From Anarhynchus alexandrinus (lineage: Eukaryota > Chordata > Aves > Charadriiformes > Charadriidae): a stretch of 64,000 nt of DNA. Below the pieces are notes generated by a model. The model was not told the DNA's origin, searched no databases, and was given only the letters and a program-made list of their open reading frames with translations. The position numbers and the translations under genes were made by a program. Below, one piece after another: positions 1-11,058 of the stretch. The stretch is taken from positions 3,916,602 to 3,980,601 of the forward strand of contig VUYV01000047.1 in NCBI GenBank assembly GCA_008711295.1. Reading direction: 5' to 3'. Each line of letters starts with the position of its first letter. Position 1 is the first letter of the stretch.

Positions 1-2139
1 AGACTTCTCTGGTCATTAAAATTGAATTATGTAATAGGCTTCCATCTGCTATCGAAACCTGTTCATCATTATTTCATGTCATTTTAAGTGGGATCATTCT
101 GAGATACGTTTAGTGCCAGCAGGCTTGCCACTCCTGGCTCTGAGAGTGTAGTAGGACAGGGCTTCCCTCCTAGCTGCAAAAATATCTTAATGATTTTTGT
201 CTTCTGATAAGGTTTTCTCCAAGAGTTTGGTTCTCACTTCTCCTGCCTTGCCATCCTCCGTACCTTTATGTACTATACTCATGTACTTAAATTGTGTGTG
301 AGTCGCAAGTTCTTCCATACGTCTCCCCCAGCCCATTACATTAATCGCTGTGGGCTAAAACCCAGCTTTGCTATCCATCAAACTCGGCCGCTATCTCCAT
401 GACACTGACCGTGGTTAGCAGAGCAGTTCGCATTAAATGATTGGCAATGGAACGACAAAAGAGTGGGTAGAGAAGATGGATAGCCCCGTGTTGCTGCACT
501 TAAGTGTGAGCTGTAAGCAGCAGTTCAGAGCTGGGTAAATATTCTGTGATTGCTGTAATGACAGCTAAGCTGCCCGTCACAGCAAACATCCTCTCGTAAG
601 AGTAGCTGAGGACTGGAGTAGATGAGCTAAGGAGGACAGACGTTTCGGTGCAGGATTGAAGAACTGCATTGATAACTGTGTCTTAGGAAGCGAGACTGGG
701 CCATACGTGGAAGGAGCTGGAGTGCTCCTCGTGCATGTTTTGAGGTTCTCTGAAGTCACTGGTGACTCCCACTTGTTCTGAGGCACACGGGTGGGACGGA
801 AAGGCGAAAGGCCCACCGAATCCCAAAGAAGGAATAGAGTATATGAGCTCTTGGGATTCTTCTTGAAAAAACCAGTTTGATCCTGAAATTGTACGGCCAT
901 CCAGGAACTAACTATCTGGTGCAATATTGGAAATTTTTGGCAAAAGGAACAAAATTTGTCCTTGAGCCCTAAAACAAGCAAATCAACCACCAATGATAAC
1001 AGACCCTCAACATCCTCCTCCAGGGAAATAAAAGAGAAAGCAAACAGGATGGTTTAATTCAGTCTGGATACTTTATAGTTCCTTCCATACTGCTTTGAGT
1101 TTTTTCGTCCTTTAAGATAACTCTCTGATTATAGTTCCTTTTCTGTTTATTAACTTTGTTTTCCCGTTATACAGTCATCTGAATTACCTACATCTTACCT
1201 AGCTGTATCTTTCCTTCATTAAGTTATCTGCACTTTAAAAGACAGCTTAAAAATTTACTTTTATTCAAAGGGGTGATAAACAGAGCAGAATGTTTTTATT
1301 CCCACAGTGTTCCTGGTATATTTAAATATTGCAGCAATTTATTATGTGCTTTTCCTTCCTTGCTTGGGCAGATGTCATTCTATTAGAGTTTAAAAATTTC
1401 AAAGGAAATGGCTTTGTTATGTTTTACACGGTAATAAAACTACTGAATTAAAACAATGACATCATTGATTACCCTTTGATATATGAAATTTATCTAAATT
1501 AATTATCTTTCACTATTTGCTAAAAATGTTAGTATGTGAAAATTCACAATGATAGAACATCTGCTCAACAGAGGGCTTATCAAAGGTATTGTAATAAGCT
1601 ATGTAATGAATGTTTTCCGCTTTCAAAAGAGAAAATATTGTGTATGGCATTTATTTAAATAATTTGTCTCAAGTTGGGATTTCCATCCTATGTTAAGAAG
1701 AAGAAGTATTTTTGCCCTGAAAACATTACAATTAAATTTGGAAGCTTTACAACTGGTGAAGTTAAAAGCGTAACTTGGAAATACCTGAGTTAAAACAGCC
1801 AACACAGATAGCAGACGAAAAAGATTCATTTGAAGTCCCGCTGAGAGGCACAGTAAGTGGCGCACTGCGTCGAATTGGGTTTGAAATCGGCTCAGGGTGA
1901 CTTGTTCTCAGTCCCAATCCTTCTGCTCGTTTCTTCTGCTTTTCAGGAGTTCCTCTTTCAGACCTTTTGGAGATTTGATCCTGGGAGTAGCTGAAAGCCT
2001 TAGTCTTTTCTCCATTCAGCTTCCTGAAGAAGCAGCAAGCGTGTGTGTGTATAAAACATGTATTATGCAAGTTTTATCTTCTAGAATTTCTTTTGCATGT
2101 GAAAGTTTGGTTGCCTATCAAGGTATATACCTGGACTAG

Positions 2140-2144
2140 AAAGC
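2140..2144. repeat. Target-site duplication, left copy (AAAGC)
   Basis: AAAGC immediately precedes the TG of the solo LTR. It is identical to the five bases following the LTR. Confidence -1.
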
Positions 2145-2869
2145 TGTCATGGGTTGGGCCGGGCTGGCCGCTGAAACAAATGACAGATGCTGTCTTTTAC
2201 TTCTCTCCCTTCAGAGGAGGGAGAGTATCTCACTGCAGGGAGAGAAGAAAGACTTAGGAGTTTAAGAAAAGAAACTAAACTACTGTAATGAAAATGTTAA
2301 TATAATAATGAAATATATACAGTTTATACAAAACGGTGTTGAGCTCCCAGGATGACGATCACGTCACTGGCTGGCACTGGGAAAGCCCCAGACTGGACTC
2401 AGCAGTGGATGGGAACTGGATTCCAGATCTGGATTCAGGATCAGGATCAAAGGCAGACAGAAAAACAGAGTCCTCCTTGGACGTCAGCCATTGAAGAAAG
2501 AGGCTGACCCTTTGATCCCTCAGCTTTATACTGAGCATGATGCAGATGGGATAGTCAGTTGGTCACCTGTCCTGTCTGTTCCTCCCCACAGGTGGGACCC
2601 CTCTATGCTTTTCTGCTGCCGACCCTCCAACGGGGCACATAACAAAGTGAGCTGCCCTCGGGTGTTAGAGCAGTAAGGGTAAGCAAGAGCCTCTCTGCAT
2701 ACCATGCCTTGGCATAAATTATAAATAATCAGGTCTTATCGCTCTGAGAGTGGAGTAGTCTTAAAAATACGCCGTTAATTTCAGAGAGTTCAGTTAGTTA
2801 GAAAAGGCTTAGCTGCAAAGGAAAATTACTGAACAGAAAGTTGGTTCTGTTTTACCTCAAACCAGGACA
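2145..2869 (-). mobile_element. Solo LTR of an endogenous retrovirus, ERVL-type
   Basis: The element runs from TGTCATGGGTTG (2145) to CAAACCAGGACA (ending 2869). The ends are imperfect inverted repeats of the TG...CA type, and the element is flanked on both sides by the direct repeat AAAGC (2140-2144 and 2870-2874). A perfect 5-bp duplication is typical of ERVL elements, whereas avian ALV/ERVK-like elements usually give 6 bp. Length is 725 bp. There is no internal region or second LTR, so this is a solo LTR left by LTR-LTR recombination. Orientation is inferred as minus: read that way the LTR begins TGTCCTGGTTTG, and a TATAAAGC box (2523-2530, plus-strand GCTTTATA) lies near the middle. The sequence resembles an LTR family I recall from several bird genomes. 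The family name is not assigned, and the element carries no coding sequence. Confidence -1.
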
Positions 2870-2874
2870 AAAGC
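2870..2874. repeat. Target-site duplication, right copy (AAAGC)
   Basis: AAAGC immediately follows the terminal CA of the solo LTR and matches the left copy exactly. This fixes both element boundaries. Confidence -1.
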
Positions 2875-5800
2875 GTGTAGTGTATAGGATGTCGGGTGGA
2901 GGTTCCTGCCAGGTTCCTCACATAAATTAATTTTTATTTATGTAAATATTTTTTTAAAGTCTTCTGTTGCAACTATTTGCTCTTGATGAGGAGGCTGACA
3001 CCAGAGCAAATAAAATGATAATATTATGAACACATTTTGATAATACACACCAAGGTGGAGAGGCTCAGAGGTTTTCACATTCCATATAAATGGTTTCTTC
3101 CAAGACATTTTGTTCTTTGACATGGGAAAGAGAGAAGACTTGTTTCAGTGGAAACCTTTGAGGGCTTTCCACAAATGAGAGCATTTTTGCTGATGTTCAC
3201 CCTGGCACTGTCTAGCTGTCACCAGCTGAAAGGGCACGTTGGTGACTCAGATTTGGGGCTTGTCATTCTTCATCCATAGGGGGATAAGTGATGGTCACTT
3301 TGACATTCCGTCCTGACTTTAACATTCAGCCTAAGTCTGGCTGTTTGGAAAGGAGGACAACTTCACCCTGGAGAACGTGTTTGCATGTTTCCTCCAGTTT
3401 CCAAGGAGGTAAAAGAGAATTGTGAAGAACTGGTTCGTAGTGAGCTTGTTGGGACTTCAACTTCTTTTCCGTATAGGGCTACTTGGAGTAGGGATTGGCA
3501 AATGACAGGATTACAGGTAATATTTTTCTATTAGTATATCTCCATTGTATTAGAGAAGGCATCTGGCTATTCTGTAGTATTTTTGTGTCATTAGAGAACA
3601 TCACTATCATGTCATTTCGTAGTTTGCTGCGATATGTATGATTGTGTGACCCTTTGCTGATTAGGTAAAAATTGTCTCAGGAATATTTGGGTCTTTCTCA
3701 TTATCTGAATATTTCTTAGATTTCTCTGTCCATAAAGTGTGCCGAATTAAGGCTGAATAATAACCTTCTCTGGTTCAAATCCCCAGGAGGGGACTCGGGG
3801 TCAGCCCCCTTAATGGAAATATTTTTTTTTTGTCAAAGAAAGAGCAAGAATGAGAGGAACAAGGCTGCCCCTAGACTGATCACCGTCCCACCTCCAGAAA
3901 TACTTTAGGATTCCTAATACTTCCGGATTCGTACGAAGCAGTGCATGTTTCTAGTCATCTTGTTAACACCGATCTCTAACAATATTTGCTCAGCCTGATC
4001 CCTAAGTTACAGTAGCACTGAGCAAGTCTGAAAAATATGAAGAATTATTGTAACTGTGTGCTGTAAATAAGGAATTTGAACATGAATATTTATGGACTAT
4101 GTTATGGGCTGAGAAGTAGGACGTCTGATGTCAATTAAAAGATTGACCAGACTCTAAACACGATGTCTGTGACCTTGTTGGGGGGAAGATGTGCAGATTG
4201 AGAAAAGCTTGCGTGTGGCATTTAAGGATGTGTAGCATAAACTGAACATATGGTGCTTTTAGTGACTGCTACCTGTGTATGTGCTTTGCCTATGCATAAA
4301 GCAATTAGTTGATTAGTAAGAGCTGAGTAAGTGATAACTAATATGCCTGGAACTGAATAAATACACATAAAAAATATCTATTGCTGTTTAGGAATGCTAT
4401 ATACATATGAACATACACGCAGCTGGTTAAGCCCCTTTGCACCACAGAGGTACAAGTCAGGGTCTGGTAGATCTTGAGAGACATTTTTGGATCCTGTGCA
4501 TAAAACTTTACTCTCTGACTTTGAACACAGCATTGAACTGAACTGGGTAGGACAGAAATAAATGATAACATTTTTTTTATACTCTGAATGTAAAACTCTG
4601 TTTACTGTTTTTCAAGACTCATTCCAGGGATTTTGTCTGGAGTTTAGTGCGGCCAAAACATAAATGTTTTACTGTATGCTGGGCTCTAAAAATGTAGATT
4701 GAACTCAAAAGGTATAAAAGGTTGGAAAGTATTATATAAAAGACTGAAAAGTCATAAGTAGGAAGTGCTGTGCATGCTCTTTCTTCCCATCTCCCTTTCA
4801 GTTACAGTAATTTAGGTTTTAGCATATGATGAATTCTATAATAAATTACTACTGGAATATACTTTTCAACTTTTGACTAAATTTTGCAGAAATTACCCTT
4901 CCATGTTTCAGAGAGAGATCAAAGAAAATCCCAAATGGAAAACATGCTTTTGAGAGGGGGGGAAAAAAGTTCTCAGTTTTTAAGCTCTTGTAATGAAGAT
5001 AACTTAATTAAAATCAAAGCAAAACTAATTAAGGACTTAAAAGTGCAAGTTTTTGGTTGCATAATATCCCTGAAACATGGCAGAACGGGTTTATTATCAT
5101 CAAGAGAAGTTCCTGGTCATGCGGACAGGTGATGCAGTCACCAGGCAATCTGTATGACAAACATACAGCTGAATTACATTTTTCTGACCACTCTTATTGG
5201 CCTTTCTGCTCCTAATCTTCCTGCTCTTTTACTTCTGAAAAAATTGGTATTTTGGCAGGCAATTCCCCCTCTTTCCTGGGAGTTTTGTCTGGGTACGCAG
5301 TTGGAGACAAACCAGCTGAGCACTTACATATTCATGGTTTTCATGGTTCTTTCCTTGATCTTGCTGTTCCCAAATTGAAAAGGAAAACATGTTTACACAC
5401 ACATCCCCCTATTCAATGTGCGTCTTTTCTTGCCCTTTTACTTCCTTGAAAAAGCAGAGAAGATTGAAAATTCCAAAGGTGTTTGTTTCACTTGAACCAC
5501 AGTAAAAAATATCTTTAATTTTTTAATGAGTGCAAGAATTCATTAAATTGAATTCATGAAACATTCAGTTAAGTTAATCTTAAGCTATTTTTTTGCAAAT
5601 GCTTTAAAAAATTATGTTATGATGATCTTTTATCCTTAAACATTCAGTCATATAGTGCTATATCATATCATTCAAAAGCTTCTGTTTGAATGTGGTTTCT
5701 GGATGAACTTGCACGTGTGGTTTTTATGAATATTTAGTGAAAACCTAATGAGCATACTCCCTGCTAGAATGGATCAAGACTTTATTAGACTGCGTTTTGT

Positions 5801-7493
5801 TCACTTTGAAGAGCGTTGCCATATGGGAGATCTGTTTTTTCGGGCTCTCAGGTGCTCATAGCAGATGGAGGTTGAAGTGCTCTGAAGACAGCACACCAAG
5901 CAACTGACATCGAAGTGGGGTGGTGGGGTCTCCTAGGCCATAGCGGAAGCCTGGCAGATCCTCAGAGCACCCAAGGAACGGTCTTCTGAAAGCGGTGACG
6001 GTGCTGACGCCTGCAGGATAAACAATTCTAGAAATGCAACAGCTTCTCTGCTCATCTGGTTCTTTGACAAAGGCAGATATTAATTAGATTCACAGTGAAT
6101 CATTTACATTCTCATGCTAGAACTGAAGAAGCACTCAATTATATAAATGTTATCTCCCATATAGTTCTTTTCAAGAACCCTGGTGACCTGCTTTTCATAA
6201 TTGCATTCCTTCAAATAAGAAGGATCCGGCTACCTTTGACTTCTACCCGTCAATGTGATCACGGGCAGTGACCTTTGTCCCCCATCATTTAGGAGCTGAA
6301 CGCGTGTTTACAGAGGCAACTGCCTTATTAAAGGGGGAGCATTCCTGTTGTAGGCAGCCTTTGGCCACTGTCTTGGGTGCTGGGTTTTTGGTTTGGTTGT
6401 TTGCCTATTTTTTTCCTTGTCTATTAGCAGCATAATAGAATTTTGTTTTTCCAAGTGTGGTGTGATTGCATAAATTATAATTGTAATTAGTTTTCTAATG
6501 GAGATTTGGAGCTTTGTCCTCTTAAAAATATGCCTGTCTTTTGAAAAAAAAAATATGCGTTTTTGGCTCTGGAAAGATTGACTTTAAAACAAAGGCACCA
6601 GCTTTTTTGTGAAACTTTCCTTCTAAGAGGCATTGCCAGGTGTTTGCAACATAGGATAGGCGTACTATCCTTAGGGAGGCAAAGCTTTCATTTACCCATA
6701 GAGAGATGATTTCTAACCATCTGCTCTGTATCTCAAAGAATTGGTAAGTTAAAAATGTGAATTTTCTCATCCGCTGGGAGCCTGCCTGTGCAGCACACAG
6801 AATACGGAAGGCAACAGTCTGCGGAGAGGTGTCACTAAAAAGAACTGTTTTCTGCAGTTAAAAAATAGTCATCTAAGATGGCCTTATTTTATAGGAAGTG
6901 TTTTTAAAAAAACACAAACCCACTAATTAGTGCATGTTTATGATTAACTGGTCAATTCATCTGTAAAGATGGCAGCTGAAAATAAAGATAATTCTATAGA
7001 CAGGCAAAAGAAGATAATTTGAAAAAGCAGTTTCAGAGCCTATAAAATCCTGAGCTAATATTAAGCTGCTTTATTCTAAACAAGATCTATATTTCAAAGT
7101 GTTTTATAAGGTAGTGTTTTTTTCACTTTGCTAGGTTTTTCTTGAGATAGAGCATATAAAAAGCTTAGATCTTCATAATTTCTGTACTGTTGGATAAAAT
7201 ACAAGTTAAAAATTTAATTGGAAGGCAATAGCTAAATTATTCCTACTTTAAAAAAAAAGTAGAAAACAAGCCTTTTTTCCAAGCACACATGCTCAAAACT
7301 GACCTATGTATGAAGTCATTTTTATAGAACTTGTTAGTCCAGTTAGTTAGGCTATTTTCATCATTTTCGCCCCAAATAAGAACAAACCTAAGATTTATTT
7401 GTGTAGACATATGTGACCATCTGCAGCTTTAGAAGAACCTGGTGCGGTAAGAGGCAATTGATAATCCTCTACAACAGTGTTTACTGACTGCTC
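2875..7493. other. Unique intronic DNA, no gene seen
   Basis: AT-rich with frequent stops. Slightly GC-richer patches occur at about 5840-6010 and 6200-6300, without recognisable coding content. A GGTTCAAATCCCC motif at 3773-3785 resembles a polymerase III B box but has no tRNA fold around it. Confidence -1.
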
Positions 7494-7547
7494 AATAAAT
7501 GTTGCTCCTCCTCAAAACAAAAACAAAAAAAAAAAAAAAGAAAAAAG
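7494..7547 (+). repeat. AATAAA followed by an A-rich tract (retroposed 3' end or L2/MIR-like tail)
   Basis: AATAAA at 7494-7499 is followed 14 nt later by an A-rich tract (7514-7547) containing a run of about 15 A. That layout is what a retroposed polyadenylated transcript leaves behind. Alternatively, the preceding GCTCAATAAATGTTG resembles the shared 3' tail of old L2/MIR elements, with a simple A expansion next to it. No coding body is recognisable upstream, so the choice is open. Confidence -1.
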
Positions 7548-9311
7548 GTTGAGATCTTGTTTCCCATCAGCAACCTCCCTGTTTTTTGTGTCAGACTCTC
7601 ATTACCCTTGAGCACGGTGGTTGGATGCTTCCCTGTTCCATGTAGCTCCTTGTTAGAATGCCATTTACTCAGGCATTTATGGTGTTACTCAGAGGTTTCC
7701 GTGGGGTTCCTGTTCATTATAGCTGGCAGTAGCAGTGCTGGGATGCCAGTTGATGTTGAGTAGTGAAAGGGTTTTTATTACAGATAAAAGTATAAAACAT
7801 AAGGGAATGTTGCAGAGGAGAAAGGTCTTTAAATTAACAGTAGTATGACTTAATGGTTGTCTTTTGCTCTGCTTTAAATTTTACATTTCCGAGGGAGCGA
7901 TGTTAAGGACTCTGTAGGATGGGCATCTGTCCCTTTTGTCCTGGCTTCCTCCCTTACTGCTGGGCTTTCTACAGCGACAGCCACAGGACTTACGGACAGG
8001 CTTCGATATAGGCATTGCACCCAAAAGCTACAAAAGAGCAGTTCTGCACATTCCACCGTGATTTCATTGGCATCACTGTAAGGTTTGTTTACAAACTTGA
8101 ATAACTAGAATGAAATTCTTCATTGGCTTCAAATGTAATTTTCTTACCACTGGGCTCTGCTTGCTGCAGTATATAATTAGACTCACAGTATTACATTTTG
8201 GCATAAATGACAGCATTGATTTCTTCTTTTACCCAATTATTGACAGGAGTTAGGAAAGAAACAAGATTTCTTTTTCTATAGGTATTTTGCATGTAAGTAA
8301 TTGAGTAGGTTCATGTAGAATGAGTCCCTTGTGTAAACTTGACTGTATAAGTGTTTTCACAACTAACTTTTCGTATCTGTTCATTAATTTTTTTTTTCAC
8401 TTAGCTGTCAGCTCAGAAATCTGTGAAAAATAGCATTTAGAAAAATGTAATTTGAAATAATTTGATTTTATGAATCTTAATTCATGAAGTTAGCCATTTC
8501 AGCTATTTATTTTTTTTCTCTGAGAAAGAGTTGTTCTTGTATGGTATAAATAAGTGGGCATGGTGGATAACTGGTTTTGTGCTAGTTTTAATATTCCCAG
8601 AACTGTTACAAACAGACAAGTTATACACAGAAAATGACAGTTCACACTGTAGTACAAGGTTTCCATAAAGGATCAGAAATTTACTGTGGATTTCAAGAAT
8701 ATTATAAAAATCAATATTAAACAGTTCTTCATACAGGTTTTGCTCATACTACTGTTTGTCTTTGTGATGCTGAAACTTGCCAAACTCCTTCCCTCTTTCT
8801 GACTTCCAAGATGTTTTTTTCAAGAAGCGCTATCAAAGCAGGACCTTTAATCATTTCCCTGAAAGATTTAAGCAAAACCACTTCCATAGGCATGTAAACT
8901 GACACTTTTAATTATACAGTCGCTCATTTTTTTCAGAGAAGATAAACAACTTGAACGACCGAGCGCTGTTTTCTGTTGAAGTAAAGGCGAGGAATTAAAA
9001 TATAAAAATTATGCTTTGGTTCCTGCACAATTATAGAAGCCGTGTTGTAGCTAAGTTGAGCAATAGGAAATGTGTCTACACAATAGTTGCAATTTGACTG
9101 TAGTCATCAATAGTTTTAGAGACTGACCTTGAAAATGAGGTGTGCGTGTATGAAATGATAGGTTACCTTTAATAAAGTGTCCACATTGTTATTTCCTAGA
9201 GTAATAACACAATAACGTCCCCAAAAGTGTGCTGTAAGAGTTTTCCTTTGAAGCTCAGAGTCAGTTTTACAAGCATGTTTAGAAACACATCTTGCAGTGA
9301 TTAGACAACAC

Positions 9312-9617
9312 AATCATAGAATCATAGAATGGTTTAGGTTGGAAAGGACCTTGAAGATCATCGAGTTCCAACCCCCCTGCCATAGGCAGGGACACCTCCC
9401 ACCAGACCAGGTTGCCCAAGGCCACGTCCAGCCTGGCCTTGAACACCTCCAGGGATGGGGCCTCAACAACCTCTCTGGGCAACCTGTGCCAGTGCCTCAC
9501 CACCCTCAAAGTGAAAAACTTCTTCCTAATGTTCAATCTAAACCTGCCCTCTTCCAGTTTGAAGCCATTCCCCCTCGTCCTATCACTACATACCCTAGTA
9601 AAAAGTCCTTCCCCAGC
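9312..9617 (-). mobile_element. CR1 LINE fragment, 3' end (5'-truncated)
   Basis: Read on the minus strand, this is the last 0.3 kb of a CR1 retrotransposon. It has the end of ORF2 (residues [20 protein letters not shown] then [12 protein letters not shown]), the short 3' UTR, and the terminal ATTCTATGATTCTATGATT repeat in place of poly-A. The 5' end is truncated near 9617, as in most CR1 copies. By eye it differs from the inverted copy at 14314-14656 at only about six positions, so both are fairly young or share a close source. It lies 1.3 kb upstream of LRP1B exon 2, antisense to the gene. Confidence -1.
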
Positions 9618-10903
9618 AACAATATGTATATAGTGTCTGCAAAATAGCTATTTTGTTCAGGAGGCCAGTTGAGTTGTTCTGAGGAACAGGGGTTTTTCGT
9701 TATCATGCTAATTGTTAGTTGACATATCAGACTAAGAAATGAATATCGTAACGCTTCCTGAAACGTCAAAGCACTTAATAGCCACTTGCAGCAACGAAGG
9801 TCTTTCAAGAGAGCAGCTCGGTTCAGCAGACACTGAAGCTAGCCGTGTACAGGGCACCCACTTACAGCGTGCTGATACCGATAAGCAAAAAATAACAGTA
9901 TGTACCCTTTCGGTATCAACTAACCCAATGGATGGATGTAGAAGTGGAACTGGGCTTAATTCTCTCCTTATTTATACCTGGGTTTATGTCTTTGTAACCG
10001 TATTGACTCCAGTGAAGTTATTTCTCACTTGTATCAGTGTAAGAATACTCGAGAAACCTTTTCCCAGCAATCTGCAATGTGGAAGGCACTACTGTAATTT
10101 ATACATTGATAAAATGAATATAATGTATTGCACAGAGGCTTTGTGAGCTTTAATTAATGTTAGAATAGTTTTACATTAATGATGGAATAGCCTTGAGTTA
10201 ATTAACTCTAGATCTTGAGGACATCAGACTTTGGTGGTTGAATCCAGCAGATAGTTTGGGTGTTCCAGGCTTCCAAAATTGCCCTCTTTTTTAAGGCTGT
10301 TGTTTTCAAGGTGCCTCAGTGTTGACCGTAAATGACTAAATCCTTTGTTTGCAACTTTGTCACATGAAATATAAAATCATTTTTATATAAGCCTGAGATA
10401 GGATTTGGCCTACGTTTAAAATTTGCACCTAAAGAAATAATAAAAAATATATGTGTTTATTTAAAAAGACCTTTGACTGCTTACAAAAATACATCCTTGG
10501 AAATTTAATTACTTGAAACAGCAATTTGAAAATATTTTCTGGGGCAGGAGGGGAGAATGCGGTACCTCCCTGCTGATAATATGAAATTGTTGATTTCTAT
10601 CTAGTGAACAAATTTACTTCATGGTGAAACAGAGAAAGAAATATTTTTCAAATTATATTTCATAGAGGTAGTTTATACTAATGCTGTTAGTGTCTGGTTG
10701 GAAGGGTTATGGGATGCTCCCACTGGAACACTGCAACTGGCTTTTAGGGCTCTACATCCTAAGTAAGAGCATTAGAGATCTCATTAAATTATTACTTCAC
10801 ATTGTTTCTGTTGTTTGCTTTGATTTTTGATTTCAGAATCCCTGTATTTTCACCTTTCATTTTCATTGTGCCACTTTATTTTCCTTCATGTTTAATCATT
10901 GCA
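9618..10903. other. Unique intronic DNA upstream of exon 2
   Basis: Contains a 135-codon plus-strand open frame (9739-10146) without recognisable domains, splice logic or family resemblance; I treat it as chance. AT content rises towards the exon. Confidence -1.
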
Positions 10904-10929
10904 TTCTAACACATTCTCATTTTCAGAAG
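10904..10929 (+). other. LRP1B: Branch point and tandem (NAGNAG) splice acceptor of LRP1B exon 2
   Basis: TTCTAAC at 10904-10910 fits the vertebrate branch-site consensus, with the likely branch A at 10909, 18 nt before the exon. A pyrimidine-rich stretch (ACATTCTCATTTTCAG) follows. The acceptor reads CAGAAG at 10924-10929, so AG occurs twice, three bases apart. I place the exon start at 10927, after the first AG. Use of the second AG would start the exon at 10930 and remove one Glu codon without changing frame. Confidence -1.
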
Positions 10930-11052
10930 AACATCAGTTATGTGACGTAGGAGAGTTTCTGTGTCGTGATCGCGCGACTTGTGTCTCCCAGCATTGGCTG
11001 TGTGATGGAGAGCCTGATTGCCCTGATGATTCAGATGAGTCTTTAGACACAT
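10927..11052 (+). CDS. LRP1B: LRP1B exon 2: first LDL-receptor class A repeat (partial CDS, one internal exon)
   Basis: This exon encodes one cysteine-rich LDL-receptor class A module. LRP1B is a giant type I endocytic receptor of the LDLR family, and this would be its extracellular, calcium-dependent, ligand-binding first repeat. Read in phase 1 (two bases, then GAA CAT CAG), it gives Cys codons at 10941, 10962, 10980, 11001 and 11019. The sixth Cys is split by the downstream intron (T at 11052, GT in the next exon). The calcium-cage signature CDGEPDC followed by DDSDE is intact, and a Trp sits three codons before the fourth Cys (10995). The peptide core ([28 protein letters not shown]) matches my recollection of human LRP1B just after the signal peptide. 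LRP1 differs there (KGWRCDGERDC). Length is 126 bp, phase 1-1, with no stops. The exon stands alone: its partners lie outside the window. LRP1B rather than a paralogue is strong inference from memory, not from a search. Confidence -1.
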
Positions 11053-11058
11053 GTAAGT
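11053..11058 (+). other. LRP1B: Splice donor of LRP1B exon 2
   Basis: GTAAGT directly follows the exon. It is a full match to the U1-complementary donor core, so the downstream boundary is clear. The donor splits the codon of the sixth LDLa cysteine after its first base (phase 1). Confidence -1.

Larger units (their letters stand above)
1..10926 (+). other. LRP1B: LRP1B intron 1, 3' part
   Basis: All sequence upstream of the recognised exon is read as intron 1, because LRP1B exon 1 (signal peptide) is not visible and exon 2 follows on the + strand. The stretch is AT-rich with many stops in all frames. It contains one solo LTR (2145-2869), a polyadenylation-like A-rich end near 7.5 kb and one short CR1 (9312-9617). 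I see no other exon. Open frames such as the minus-strand frame at 577-993 lack family resemblance and are treated as chance. Confidence -1.

Noticed and set aside
577..993. Minus-strand 138-codon open frame
   Set aside because: No domain or family resemblance, no splice or promoter logic, and it lies in intron sequence; its length is compatible with chance.
3773..3785. GGTTCAAATCCCC, resembling a tRNA or SINE B box
   Set aside because: The flanks do not form a T-arm with a 7-nt loop and no A box or cloverleaf is visible; at best a trace of an old MIR-like repeat.
9297..9647. Plus-strand open frames of 116 and 73 codons
   Set aside because: They are antisense readings of the CR1 3' end, not genes. 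The same applies to plus-strand frames over 27671-28392 and 33447-34377 and to minus-strand frames at 14330-14734.
9739..10146. Plus-strand 135-codon open frame upstream of LRP1B exon 2
   Set aside because: No recognisable motif, codon pattern or splice sites; it starts just beyond a CR1 and is likely chance.
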